DNA of 17,404 nt, taken from contig VGRU01000050.1 of the NCBI GenBank assembly GCA_016875255.1, positions 1-17,404 of the forward strand. Direction: 5' to 3'. Numbering within the stretch: the stretch's first letter is position 1; each line of letters opens with the position of its first letter. Source of the stretch: Deltaproteobacteria bacterium (lineage in GTDB: Bacteria; Desulfobacterota; BSN033; UBA1163). Positions 7,232 to 14,629 of this stretch are shown here, one piece after another. A model generated the notes under the pieces. It was not told the DNA's origin. It worked only from the letters and a program-made list of their open reading frames with translations, and did no database searches. Position numbers and translations under genes: made by a program.

Positions 7232-7398
7232 AACAACTTGGTGGTTGAACCAAAAAGGGCAAAGGGATATTTCTTATGATCCCCGGTTTTTTCATTAATT
7301 GTTTTCCAGAATGTAATAACATCCACCTACCCTTCGAGGGTCTCATGGCGAACGGTGACACCACCACACACAGCTATCCGCTGTTTTCCGTTCAGCGT

Positions 7399-7809
7399 TC
7401 AGACGAAGGGGTTGATTACTTCAAGACCAGGATAATCGAAATCGCCGGCATTTCGCGTCACCAGCCGCAACTCGTGGTGCAACGCTGTCGCAGCAAGAAG
7501 GCTGTCGATGGTGGGGACTGGCCGGCCCACCTCTGCGAGTAGCCGGCCCCAGCGGTCAGCCACGGCAAGATCAACAGGAATCACGCGCCCTTCGAACCAG
7601 GCCGGAAGATCGTGTTCCAACCAGAGACGCAGCTTCTCCCGCCGCCTTCTGTCGGAAAGAGCCTCAATGCCCTTGCGGATTTCACCAAGTGTCAGAACAC
7701 TCACAAAAAGCCCATCCGAGGGGATCTGATCGAGCCATGAAATGACCGCTTTGTTCGGGTTACGGCGGACTGTCTCTGATATAATATTGGTATCGAGCAG
7801 ATAACTCAT
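7399..7809 (-). CDS. vapC: VapC/FitB-type PIN-domain ribonuclease toxin
   Basis: A 136-residue PIN-domain protein. VapC toxins are Mg-dependent RNases that cut tRNA or rRNA and stop growth when the antitoxin is lost. The acidic active-site set is complete: D6 in LLDTN, E43 in LGEIRKG, D102 in PTIDSLLA and D123 in TRNAGDFD, with N8 and T118 in the usual supporting places. The pattern SYLLDTNIISE and the GLEVINPF end are typical of the FitB-like branch. Its ATG overlaps the stop of the antitoxin gene by 4 bp (7806-7809), so the two are co-translated. It appears functional. Confidence 0.93.
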   Translation of the reverse strand: MSYLLDTNIISETVRRNPNKAVISWLDQIPSDGLFVSVLTLGEIRKGIEALSDRRRREKLRLWLEHDLPAWFEGRVIPVDLAVADRWGRLLAEVGRPVPTIDSLLAATALHHELRLVTRNAGDFDYPGLEVINPFV

Positions 7810-8057
7810 GAAATTCCGGCCTCGCGTGTGAGAGTTTGATCACGCTTCAGGTCAAGCTCCAGACCGTAAAGCGGTGAGCCGCGCATGAATTCGACGAAAC
7901 TGCCTTTTGGGTGTTTGAGACGTTCGTACTCCTTGCTCGAAATCAAGACAGCGGTCGGTTCCCCATGAACAGTGATTTTCTGCGGTCCTTCCTTTGCTGC
8001 CTTCTTGATAACCTCGCTCAAGCGGGCCTTTGCCTCCTGAAGCTGCCACATGCCCAT
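7806..8057 (-). CDS. Phd/YefM-family antitoxin
   Basis: An 83-residue antitoxin of the prevent-host-death family. Residues ~1-45 (MWQLQEAKARLSEVI ... ITVHGEPTAVLIS) form the dimeric DNA-binding fold. The charged C-terminal ~35 residues would wrap and block the PIN toxin encoded next. The ATG at 8057 follows a strong AAGGAGG. The start region and -10 box overlap a palindrome (8068-8092), so the protein, alone or with its toxin, probably represses its own promoter. A Phd-type antitoxin paired with a PIN toxin is a common combination. Confidence 0.92.
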   Translation of the reverse strand: MGMWQLQEAKARLSEVIKKAAKEGPQKITVHGEPTAVLISSKEYERLKHPKGSFVEFMRGSPLYGLELDLKRDQTLTREAGIS

Positions 8058-8067
8058 GAAAACCTCC

Positions 8068-8120
8068 TTATCTAGTCATTCTGGTCAGATAATTTTAGCA
8101 CTTTTGGAATGGATTTGCAA
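8068..8120 (-). promoter_or_regulatory. Promoter and palindromic operator of the toxin-antitoxin operon
   Basis: On the minus strand TTGCAA (8115-8120) and TAAAAT (8092-8097) lie 17 bp apart, a good -35/-10 pair. Immediately downstream is an imperfect palindrome with outer arms TTATCT (8068-8073) and AGATAA (8087-8092). It covers the likely transcription start and touches the ribosome binding site, a typical place for autorepression by a Phd antitoxin. Confidence 0.6.
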
Positions 8121-8128
8121 AGGATGTT

Positions 8129-8695
8129 TCATTCTTTCGGTTTGAGCCAACCGGGATCGGCCTTGTAATCTTCTGCCTCTTTGGGCAAGACCTTCTCCAC
8201 CATATTCTTTGCTTCGTCCCTCTCTCTTTCCCGCTCTCTGAGCTTTTCTTCCAACCCTTTGATCTCGGCCTTCAACCTCCGCTTGAGACTATCCGGCTTA
8301 AATTTTGCGTCCGCCAGTTCTTTTTCCTTCTGCTTCAAATCGTAATAGACGAGATCATAATTCTTCTGGGCATTCTGAAGTTTATCCTCCCATTCCTTCA
8401 CCTTTGCTCTCCACCATTCCTCTCCCCTGCCCAGAATATCTTTTTTCTCAGGCGTGGATTCAGGGGTGGGCCCTGTGGCTTCCGGCCTCATGAGCGGCCT
8501 CGCAGGCGATGGAGAGGGCTTCTCAGAAGGTTTCCTCTTCTGGACTTGATCCCGGTATTTCTCCGGGACAAGGGTGAAATCGTCGGCAAAGTGCACCGTG
8601 CCCTTCTCATCAACCCAGCGGTAGATCTCCTGGCCGTTGGCGATCCATGAGGGCAATATCAACATCCCCAGGATAAGCAATATCATTTTTTTCAT
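8129..8695 (-). CDS. Secreted DUF4124 coiled-coil protein
   Basis: A 188-residue exported protein of unknown function. It has a signal peptide (KKM, hydrophobic to about 18, cleavage near ANG/QE at 20-22). A DUF4124 domain follows with the characteristic IYRWVDEKGTVHFAD at 24-38. Next is a Pro/Ser-rich spacer (~56-85) and a long charged coiled coil (~95-170) ending WLKPKE. DUF4124 proteins are periplasmic or envelope proteins common in Gram-negative bacteria; no reaction is known. A GGAG lies 6 nt before the ATG. The gene is in the same direction as polA but about 220 bp of repeats separate them, so it is probably transcribed alone. Confidence 0.8.
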   Translation of the reverse strand: MKKMILLILGMLILPSWIANGQEIYRWVDEKGTVHFADDFTLVPEKYRDQVQKRKPSEKPSPSPARPLMRPEATGPTPESTPEKKDILGRGEEWWRAKVKEWEDKLQNAQKNYDLVYYDLKQKEKELADAKFKPDSLKRRLKAEIKGLEEKLRERERERDEAKNMVEKVLPKEAEDYKADPGWLKPKE

Positions 8696-8714
8696 GGATA
8701 TCTCCGTTTGTTAA

Positions 8715-8742
8715 ATTTCGGATTTCGGATTGCGGATTTCGG
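8715..8742. repeat. Heptamer array (ATTTCGG units), left block
   Basis: Four tandem 7-bp units: ATTTCGG, ATTTCGG, ATTGCGG, ATTTCGG. The inverted partner block lies at 8881-8911, on the other side of a palindromic element. Confidence 0.8.
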
Positions 8743-8763
8743 AATATTTTAATTTAATGGGAC

Positions 8764-8864
8764 CCTCTAATAATTCCAGATTCGTCACTCCGGTGAAAAC
8801 CGGAGTCCAGTAATATCAAGGCCTTCTGGATTCCGGCTTTCGCCGGAATGACATTTTTAGAGGT
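8764..8864. repeat. Palindromic intergenic element (MITE-like)
   Basis: Outer arms CCTCTAA (8764-8770) and TTAGAGG (8858-8864) enclose two hairpins: CACTCCGGTGAAAACCGGAGT (within 8784-8810) and TTCCGGCTTTCGCCGGAA (within 8826-8852). GTCACTCCGG and CCGGAATGAC are also inverted relative to each other. This matches the widespread GTCATTCCGGCGAAAGCCGGAATCC repeat type. It could end polA transcripts, which run towards it. Confidence 0.75.
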
Positions 8865-8880
8865 AGCCTAACGTCTTACT

Positions 8881-8911
8881 CCGCAATCGGCATTCCGCAT
8901 TCCGAAATCGG
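8881..8911. repeat. Heptamer array, right inverted block
   Basis: Units such as ATTCCGC and ATTCCGA are the reverse complement of the ATTTCGG/ATTGCGG units at 8715-8742. The block abuts the polA stop codon at 8913. Confidence 0.7.
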
Positions 8912-8912
8912 T

Positions 8913-11579
8913 TCAGTGGGCTTCTGCCCAGTTCTTGCCGGAGCTGATGGAAACCTTGAGGGGAATTGTAAGTTCCATCACCGTCTCCATTTCCTTCTGA
9001 ATCATCGGGAGCGTCTTTTGAATCTCTTCCTCGGGAACCTCAAAGACCAGCTCATCGTGGACCTGCATGATCATCTTCGTTGAGAGATGAAACTCTTCCA
9101 ACCGGTTCTGGATCCGGATCATCGCCACTTTGATGATGTCTGCGGCTGTTCCCTGCAAGGGGGTGTTGATGGCCATCCTCTCAGAGGACTGCCGGATGGC
9201 GACCGTTGGGGAGTTTATCTCCGGCAGGTAACGCCGCCGGTTAAGAAGGGTGGTGACAAAGCCCTTCTTCCTGGCCTCGTCCACAATTCCTCGGGTATAG
9301 GTTTGGACTCCGGTATATTTTTTAAAATATTCATCGATGTAGATTTGGGCAATTTTAGGTTCTATCTTTAACTGCTGTGATAAGCCATAGGCGCTCATTC
9401 CGTAGATGATGCCAAAGTTGATCACCTTGGCCTCCCTTCTCATTACCGGTGTCACGTTTTCCAAAAGGACGCCGAAGATCTCGGAAGCGGTGCGGCTATG
9501 GATATCTTCATCCCTGCGGAAGGCCTCGATCAGCACCTCATCTTGGGAGAGATGGGCCAGAATCCGCAATTCGATCTGGGAGTAGTCCGCAGAGACGATG
9601 ACATAGCCCTTCTCAGGGATGAAGGCCTGACGGATACGGTTTCCCTCGTCCGTGCGGATGGGGATGTTCTGAAGGTTAGGGTCGCTTGAGGAGAGCCTTC
9701 CTGTTGCTGTCACTGTTTGATTGTAGGAGGTGTGGACACGGCCCGTTTCAGGATGGAGCAGTTTGGGCAGGGCATCGATGTAGGTTGATTTGAGCTTGGA
9801 GAGATTACGGTAACCCAGAATCTCAAGGGGGAGATCGTGATGGAGGGAGAGTTTTTCCAGGACCTCGACATCGGTGGAATATCCTGTCTTCGTCTTTTTG
9901 ATCACAGGCAGTTTCAGTTTATCAAAGAGGATCTTTCCCAGCTGCTGGGAGGAGTTGATGTTGAAGACTTCATTGGCCAGCCCGTAAATCTGATCGGTCT
10001 TCCGGAGAAGCTGGTTTTCGATCTCTTTCGAAAAATCGCTGAGTAGGTCGATATCGATCTTGACCCCGTTCCTCTCCATCTTTGCGAGGACAATGGCAAG
10101 AGGCATCTCCACCTGTTTGAAGAGTTCTTCAAATCCTCCCTCCCTCAGTTTCGGAAGGAGGAGATGGAAGAGCTGGAAGGTGACCTCCGCATCCTCACAA
10201 CTATAATCCCTGGCCTTTTCAAGATCGACCTCATCGAAGGTCACGGACTTTCCTCCGGTCACCTCCTTGTAGTCGGTCACTTCCCGATCGAGATGCTCAC
10301 GGGCGATCTCCCCGAGATTGTGATTGTGTTTCGTGGGATTGAGAAGGTAGGAAGCGATCATCGTGTCAAAGAAAATTCCCTGCAGGGTGATGCCATGGTG
10401 TTTCAGGACGATCCAGTCATATTTGATATTCTGCCCCACCTTCTTCACCCCTTCATCCTCAAGAAGAGGCTTTAGTCTTTCCAGCGCCCAGTCGAGAGGG
10501 AGTTGCTCGCCGTACCGATGTCCGAGGGGGATATAAAAAGCCTGATCGGGCGTATGGGAGAGGCTGATTCCAACAAGTTGAGCCCACATGGGATAGGGCG
10601 AGGTGGTCTCGATATCAATGGCAAAGCATTTCGATCCCTTCAGGTCCTGTAACAGCGAAAGGAATTGGTCCCGATCCGTGACCAGACGATAATCCCGATC
10701 GGGCTTTCCTTCCGAGACCTCTCCGGGAAGTTCCCTGAGAAGTTTATTGAACTCCAATTCTTTAAAGAGACCTCTGAGGCTTCCCGGGTCCGGAGAAGAG
10801 AGAACGAAATCCTCTTTCCGGAAGGTGATGGGGACATCGGTCTGAATCGTGGCTAACCTGCGGCTGAGCCGCGCGAGTTCGCCATGGTTTTCCAGTTTCT
10901 CCTTCAATTTTTTTTGAGGGACCTGGTCTAAATGATCGAGGAGGTGATCGATCGATCCGAAGGCCTTGATCAATTCGATGGCTGTCTTCTCTCCAATTCC
11001 AGGAACACCCGGAATGTTGTCAACGGCGTCGCCAGCCAGACCCATCACCTCCACCACCTGGCCGGGCGAGACCCCAAAACGCTGCCTGACCTCCTCCACG
11101 CCGATCCGCTTCTCCTTCATCGTGTCATAAACCTGGATGCGATCGCTCACGAGCTGGAGAATGTCCTTGTCTCCGGTGATGATAACGACCTCCACCTCCG
11201 GAGCCATTCCCTTTGCAACGGTTCCGATAAGATCGTCTGCCTCATATCCATCCATCTCCAATGTGGCGATTCGATACCCTTCGATGATCCTCTTGATGTA
11301 GGGGATCTGAGGGATGAGTCCATCCGGCATGGCGGGCCGGTTGGCCTTATATTCTTTGTAAACCTCGCTCCGGAAGGTAGGGGCTTTTGAATCGAAGACC
11401 ACGGCCAGATAGTCGGGCTGATGATCTTTGAGCACCTTAAGAAGCATCTGGGTGAAACCGTAAATGGCATTCGTCGGAAAGCCTTTTGAATTGGAGAGGT
11501 GGCGGATGGCGTAAAAAGCCCGATAGATGTAAGAAGAACCGTCAATCAGAAAAAGTCGGGGATGATTGGACATAAACAT
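8913..11579 (-). CDS. polA: DNA polymerase I
   Basis: An 888-residue, full-length Pol I for Okazaki fragment processing and excision repair. Residues 1-~290 are the 5' nuclease, with FLIDGSSYIYR, EADDLIG at 113-119, ITGDKD at 134-139 and the helix-hairpin-helix NIPGVPGIGEKTA. Residues ~295-490 are the 3'-5' proofreading domain with the metal ligands D322 and E324 (FAIDIETT), D388 in NIKYDW, and Y459/D463 in DYSCEDAEVT, so proofreading should be active. Residues ~500-888 are the polymerase: motif A DYSQIELR (D665), motif B RREAKVINFGIIYG (R714, K718, F722) and motif C QVHDELVFE (D842). The first of two close ATGs is chosen because a weak AGG lies 5 nt ahead of it. Gene complete, flanked by repeats on both sides. 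Confidence 0.98.
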   Translation of the reverse strand: MFMSNHPRLFLIDGSSYIYRAFYAIRHLSNSKGFPTNAIYGFTQMLLKVLKDHQPDYLAVVFDSKAPTFRSEVYKEYKANRPAMPDGLIPQIPYIKRIIEGYRIATLEMDGYEADDLIGTVAKGMAPEVEVVIITGDKDILQLVSDRIQVYDTMKEKRIGVEEVRQRFGVSPGQVVEVMGLAGDAVDNIPGVPGIGEKTAIELIKAFGSIDHLLDHLDQVPQKKLKEKLENHGELARLSRRLATIQTDVPITFRKEDFVLSSPDPGSLRGLFKELEFNKLLRELPGEVSEGKPDRDYRLVTDRDQFLSLLQDLKGSKCFAIDIETTSPYPMWAQLVGISLSHTPDQAFYIPLGHRYGEQLPLDWALERLKPLLEDEGVKKVGQNIKYDWIVLKHHGITLQGIFFDTMIASYLLNPTKHNHNLGEIAREHLDREVTDYKEVTGGKSVTFDEVDLEKARDYSCEDAEVTFQLFHLLLPKLREGGFEELFKQVEMPLAIVLAKMERNGVKIDIDLLSDFSKEIENQLLRKTDQIYGLANEVFNINSSQQLGKILFDKLKLPVIKKTKTGYSTDVEVLEKLSLHHDLPLEILGYRNLSKLKSTYIDALPKLLHPETGRVHTSYNQTVTATGRLSSSDPNLQNIPIRTDEGNRIRQAFIPEKGYVIVSADYSQIELRILAHLSQDEVLIEAFRRDEDIHSRTASEIFGVLLENVTPVMRREAKVINFGIIYGMSAYGLSQQLKIEPKIAQIYIDEYFKKYTGVQTYTRGIVDEARKKGFVTTLLNRRRYLPEINSPTVAIRQSSERMAINTPLQGTAADIIKVAMIRIQNRLEEFHLSTKMIMQVHDELVFEVPEEEIQKTLPMIQKEMETVMELTIPLKVSISSGKNWAEAH

Positions 11580-11605
11580 GAAAGCCTAACTTAAAGGTTA
11601 TTAGA

Positions 11606-11727
11606 ATATCAGGAGATCAGGCTGTGGATATCAGGATATCAGGGTATCAGGAAAAACCATTTTTTGATTCTCCCTGGTCACCTGATGTTCTGATGTCCTG
11701 CACCCTGGTGGCCTGGTCTCCTGATTC
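11606..11727. repeat. Head-to-head octamer repeat array upstream of polA
   Basis: Units ATATCAGG, AGATCAGG, ATATCAGG, ATATCAGG, GTATCAGG fill 11606-11651. From 11673 the inverted form runs CCTGGTCA, CCTGATGT, TCTGATGT, CCTGCACC, CCTGGTCT, CCTGATTC. This is the same family as the array at 1-110. Nothing coding is seen between polA and the response regulator (11580-11797). Confidence 0.75.
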
Positions 11728-11797
11728 CCTTTCGTGCGTTGATATTCGGATTTCGAATTTTTCGGTGCATCCAAATTTATTACGAAAAATCAAGAAG

Positions 11798-12668
11798 TCA
11801 GGGACTATTCGTTTGAACCTTGTTTCCGCCGGAGTGCTTGGCTATGTACATGGCATCGTCAGCCGATTTTACAAACCCCTCCAGGTCGAAATTCTCCTTA
11901 AATTCAGCCAGACCGATGCTCACCGTGATCTTCTCGAATCCGGCCTCTTCGATCGTTGAACGGATTCGTTCCGCAATGTGGAGGGCCTGATCGCGTGTAG
12001 CGCCGATGAGGAGGGCGGCAAATTCATCCCCTCCGTAGCGATATCCGGAATCGACATTGCTCCGGATGGAGTGGCTGACAATTTCACCGATCCTTTTCAA
12101 AACCCGATCCCCTTCGAGGTGTCCGTAGCTATCATTAAATTTTTTGAAATTGTCGAGGTCGAACATGATCAGTGAGAGGGAAGTTTTCTGGCGTTTCCTC
12201 CGGACCAGTTCGGATTCTAGCGTTTTGAAAAAATAGCGGTGGTTATAAAGGCTGGTCAGGTCATCCGTAATAGATAGCCGCCGCACCTCCTCCTCCAATT
12301 TTTCCTTCTCTTTCAGGGTGAGGTATTTTTCAAGCGTCTGGTTGACGGTATGGACCAGATGTTCATTCTCAAAGGGCTTCTTGATGAAATTCGAAGCGCC
12401 TTCCTTCAGGGCCTGAATGGCGTTGTCCAATCCCTCTGATCCTTCGCAGGGCTTCGGCCCCATCGATACCGGGAAGGTTAATGTCCATCAATATGACATC
12501 CGGCTTCTCTGCCTCTGTTTTTTCCACCCCTTCTTCTCCGGTCGATGCCGTGATGACTTCGTATCCTTCATAGCTGAGAAGCTTCTGAAGGATCTCCCGT
12601 GTATCCGGGGCATCGTCGACGATCAATGCCTTACCTTTTGTCTTTTTATGAACGGACTGATCTTCCAT
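11798..12668 (-). pseudogene. Receiver-GGDEF response regulator broken by an internal deletion
   Basis: This would be a two-component diguanylate cyclase. The ATG at 12668 follows AAGGAG and opens a receiver domain: VDD at 17-19, phosphoacceptor D62 in LMDINLPG, and ALRRIR near 73. At about 12430-12450 the frame changes. The rest continues one frame away as GLDNAIQALKEGASNFIKKPF, a linker helix, and a complete GGDEF domain with FDLDNFKKFND and RYGGDEF. Between RRIR and GLDNA a normal receiver has roughly 15 more residues, including strand 4 and its Thr/Ser switch. About 45 bp is therefore missing and the frame is lost; it is not a one-base slip. The residues before GGDEF are RSNVDSGYRY, so the canonical RxxD inhibition site is not at its normal spacing. 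A GGDEF-only product from the ATG at 12463 is possible but lacks a clear ribosome binding site. Confidence 0.8.
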
Positions 12669-14196
12669 CTTCCTTCTCCTTAAAGGCTGGGAGAGTGAAA
12701 TAGAAAACGGAGCCTTTTCCCGGTCGGGATTCGACCCAGATTCTTCCTCCATGTTCTTCGATCACTCGTCTGGCAATGGAAAGACCCAGGCCGGTGCCGC
12801 CGTATCTCCCCCCTTCGACCTGATAGAATTCTTCGAAGATCTTCTGGAGTTTATCCTCCGGGATGCCTATCCCGGTGTCCCGGATTTCGTGGAGGATATC
12901 GTCATCCTTTTGACTGGCGATGATCGAAACCTTTCCTTCGTCCGGAGTAAATTTGAAGGCGTTGGAAAGGAGATTGATAAAGATATCGTGAAGCCGGTTT
13001 CGGTCGGCATAGACGAGGAGATCTGCAGGAATATCAACCTGGATGGTGAGGTTTTTATCCACCGGTTTCACCTCATGGACATATCCCTCCACTACTTCGG
13101 AGAGGAGGATCGGTTCTTGATCGATGAGGAGGCGGCCTGATTTGATCCGGGTGAGGTCCAGCATATGATCCATGGTTGCCTGGATCCGGTTAGTGTTTCT
13201 CTGGATCGTGAGAAGATGGGACCTCAAATCATCAGGCACATTCCCTCCTTTCCCGGAGAGGATGAAATCAATATTGGCTTTAATGGCGGTGAGCGGGGTT
13301 TTCAATTCATGGGAGGCCATCCCGATAAATTTCATTCGAGCCTGATCCGCCTCCTTTAATTCAAGGTTGACCATCTCCAGTTCCCTCTTGGCCGACTGAA
13401 GATTTTCGAGCATTTTCAGCGTCACCGTCCTGGCATTGTTGAGCTCGGCGATGTTCTCCTCCATCTGACGGGTCCGCACCTCGATTTTTTTCTCCAGATC
13501 ATTCCTGGAGTCTTTCAACTGGAGGGTCATCTGATTGAAGGCTCTGGCCAGATCTCCGATCTCATCTCTGGAGCGAATTTCAACGGTCTGTGACAGATTC
13601 CCCCCTGTGATCTTCTCCGTGGCTGAAGCCAGATCATCGATGGGTTTCAGAAGAATGCGGGTGAAGATAAGGGTGAGCAAAAATCCAATTCCGATAACTC
13701 CCAGGGCGACGATGAGGATATCCCTCTTTAATTCAAACATCCGTTCTTCCCACCGGTTAAAAGAGAGGCCAAGGTGGAGGGTTCCGAAGCCCTGACCATC
13801 CCTGGATTGGATGGGATGAGTGATGAGATAGGCGTTTCTGGGATCGACGGATTTTCGAATGGCATGGGCCACCCATTCGCCGTGACTGTTGATAACGGTA
13901 AAGAAGATGACTTCCTTTTCCATCACCATCCTATCGGCGATCCCCTGCAAGATGGGCTGGTTGGTCAGGCCGGTTCCCTGTTCGAAGAGAAGACTGATGG
14001 AGCGATTGGAAAGAAAATCGTTAATGATCGATTTTCCATAGACATCCAATTGGCTTTGAAGCTGGGAAGCCTCTCTTCCAAGAAAGAACCATCCGAAGGC
14101 GCCGGAGGTGATCACGACGAGGCAGATCATGGCCATGAGAAACTTGATGGTCAAACTGATCCGGAAACGGAAAAAGGATTTAAGAGATGATTTCAT
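12646..14196 (-). CDS. Membrane sensor histidine kinase with HAMP domain
   Basis: A 516-residue sensor kinase. The ATG at 14196 is chosen over an upstream in-frame codon at 14325 because it places a basic start (MKSSLKSFFRFR) before the first membrane helix (~19-40); the earlier region is repeat sequence. A periplasmic sensor region (~41-157) and second helix (~158-180) follow. HAMP spans ~181-233, then a coiled coil to ~285. HisKA has phospho-acceptor H296 in GMASHELKTPLTAIK, and HATPase has an N-box near NLLSNAFKF (408-416), DTGIGI (440-445), FEEFYQ and GGTGLGLS (466-473). The C-terminus overlaps the start of the receiver-GGDEF gene by 23 bp, so it is the cognate kinase. The stimulus is unknown. 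The partner is broken, so the kinase may be orphaned or cross-talk. Confidence 0.92.
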   Translation of the reverse strand: MKSSLKSFFRFRISLTIKFLMAMICLVVITSGAFGWFFLGREASQLQSQLDVYGKSIINDFLSNRSISLLFEQGTGLTNQPILQGIADRMVMEKEVIFFTVINSHGEWVAHAIRKSVDPRNAYLITHPIQSRDGQGFGTLHLGLSFNRWEERMFELKRDILIVALGVIGIGFLLTLIFTRILLKPIDDLASATEKITGGNLSQTVEIRSRDEIGDLARAFNQMTLQLKDSRNDLEKKIEVRTRQMEENIAELNNARTVTLKMLENLQSAKRELEMVNLELKEADQARMKFIGMASHELKTPLTAIKANIDFILSGKGGNVPDDLRSHLLTIQRNTNRIQATMDHMLDLTRIKSGRLLIDQEPILLSEVVEGYVHEVKPVDKNLTIQVDIPADLLVYADRNRLHDIFINLLSNAFKFTPDEGKVSIIASQKDDDILHEIRDTGIGIPEDKLQKIFEEFYQVEGGRYGGTGLGLSIARRVIEEHGGRIWVESRPGKGSVFYFTLPAFKEKEDGRSVRS

Positions 14197-14208
14197 ATAA
14201 ATTTCTTT

Positions 14209-14450
14209 AAGCCTAACCCGGCATAGCCGGAACCAAACAGGCTTTTGGGGTTGATAAAATTCGAAATCCGAATATCGGGCGAAGCTTCCCGAAGGGATCA
14301 ATCCGAAACAAATTCGAATTTCCAAAATTCAAATTTCTTAAACTTTTATCTGTTTTGAACATTTGAAATTTGATCATTTGAGATTGTTTCGAATTGGTCC
14401 TGCTGGACGCTTCGCCCGGATTTCGTGCTTCGGATTTTAAATCCGCTCAA
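14209..14450. repeat. Nested inverted repeats upstream of the histidine kinase
   Basis: CCGGCATAGCCGG forms a small palindrome near 14218-14230. Outer arms ATCGGGCGAAGC (14274-14285) and GCTTCGCCCGGAT (14409-14421) match apart from one base. Inside lie AT-rich inverted segments built on ATTCGAATTT, AAATTCAAATTT and TTTGAAATTTGATCATTTG. The block has no believable gene and probably contains the kinase promoter, which I cannot place. Confidence 0.6.
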
Positions 14451-14563
14451 TCTAAAATAACTTTGTTACCATTTCGCGCACAATTTCATTCATAAGGGAC
14501 TAATACTGTTCAGATAGGCCGCTTGTGCTGAGCCCTTCCTTCGACTTCGCTCAGGACATTCGG
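14451..14563. other. Non-coding spacer downstream of ahbD
   Basis: No gene is visible. The right part (from 14538) is the left arm CCTTCGACTTCGCTCAGGAC of a dispersed palindrome whose right arm contains the ahbD terminator. Confidence 0.5.
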
Positions 14564-14602
14564 AAAAAACCGTTCGTCCTGAGGCTCTCGAAGGATGAAC
14601 GG
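14564..14602 (-). terminator. Intrinsic terminator of the hemB-ahbD transcript
   Basis: On the minus strand CCGTTCATCCT pairs with AGGACGAACGG (10 of 11 positions) around an 11-nt loop and is followed at once by six T residues (14564-14569 on the plus strand are A). It lies 28 bp beyond the ahbD stop codon. It coincides with one arm of a dispersed repeat (14538-14602), so the repeat appears to serve as the terminator. Confidence 0.8.
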
Positions 14603-14629
14603 TGACGGCTTAAATGAACAGCGTTGTAT

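Noticed and set aside
7276..7729. Plus-strand ORFs opposite vapC
   Set aside because: They overlap a PIN-domain gene with all catalytic residues and have no support of their own.
9837..11390. Several plus-strand ORFs of 60-150 codons opposite polA
   Set aside because: Antisense shadows of polA, which has every expected motif in one unbroken frame.
11606..11727. Octamer runs as a CRISPR array
   Set aside because: The units are 8 bp, directly abutting, with no spacers and no cas genes nearby.
11624..11959. Plus-strand ORF of 111 codons upstream of polA
   Set aside because: It consists of the octamer array plus antisense of the GGDEF gene.
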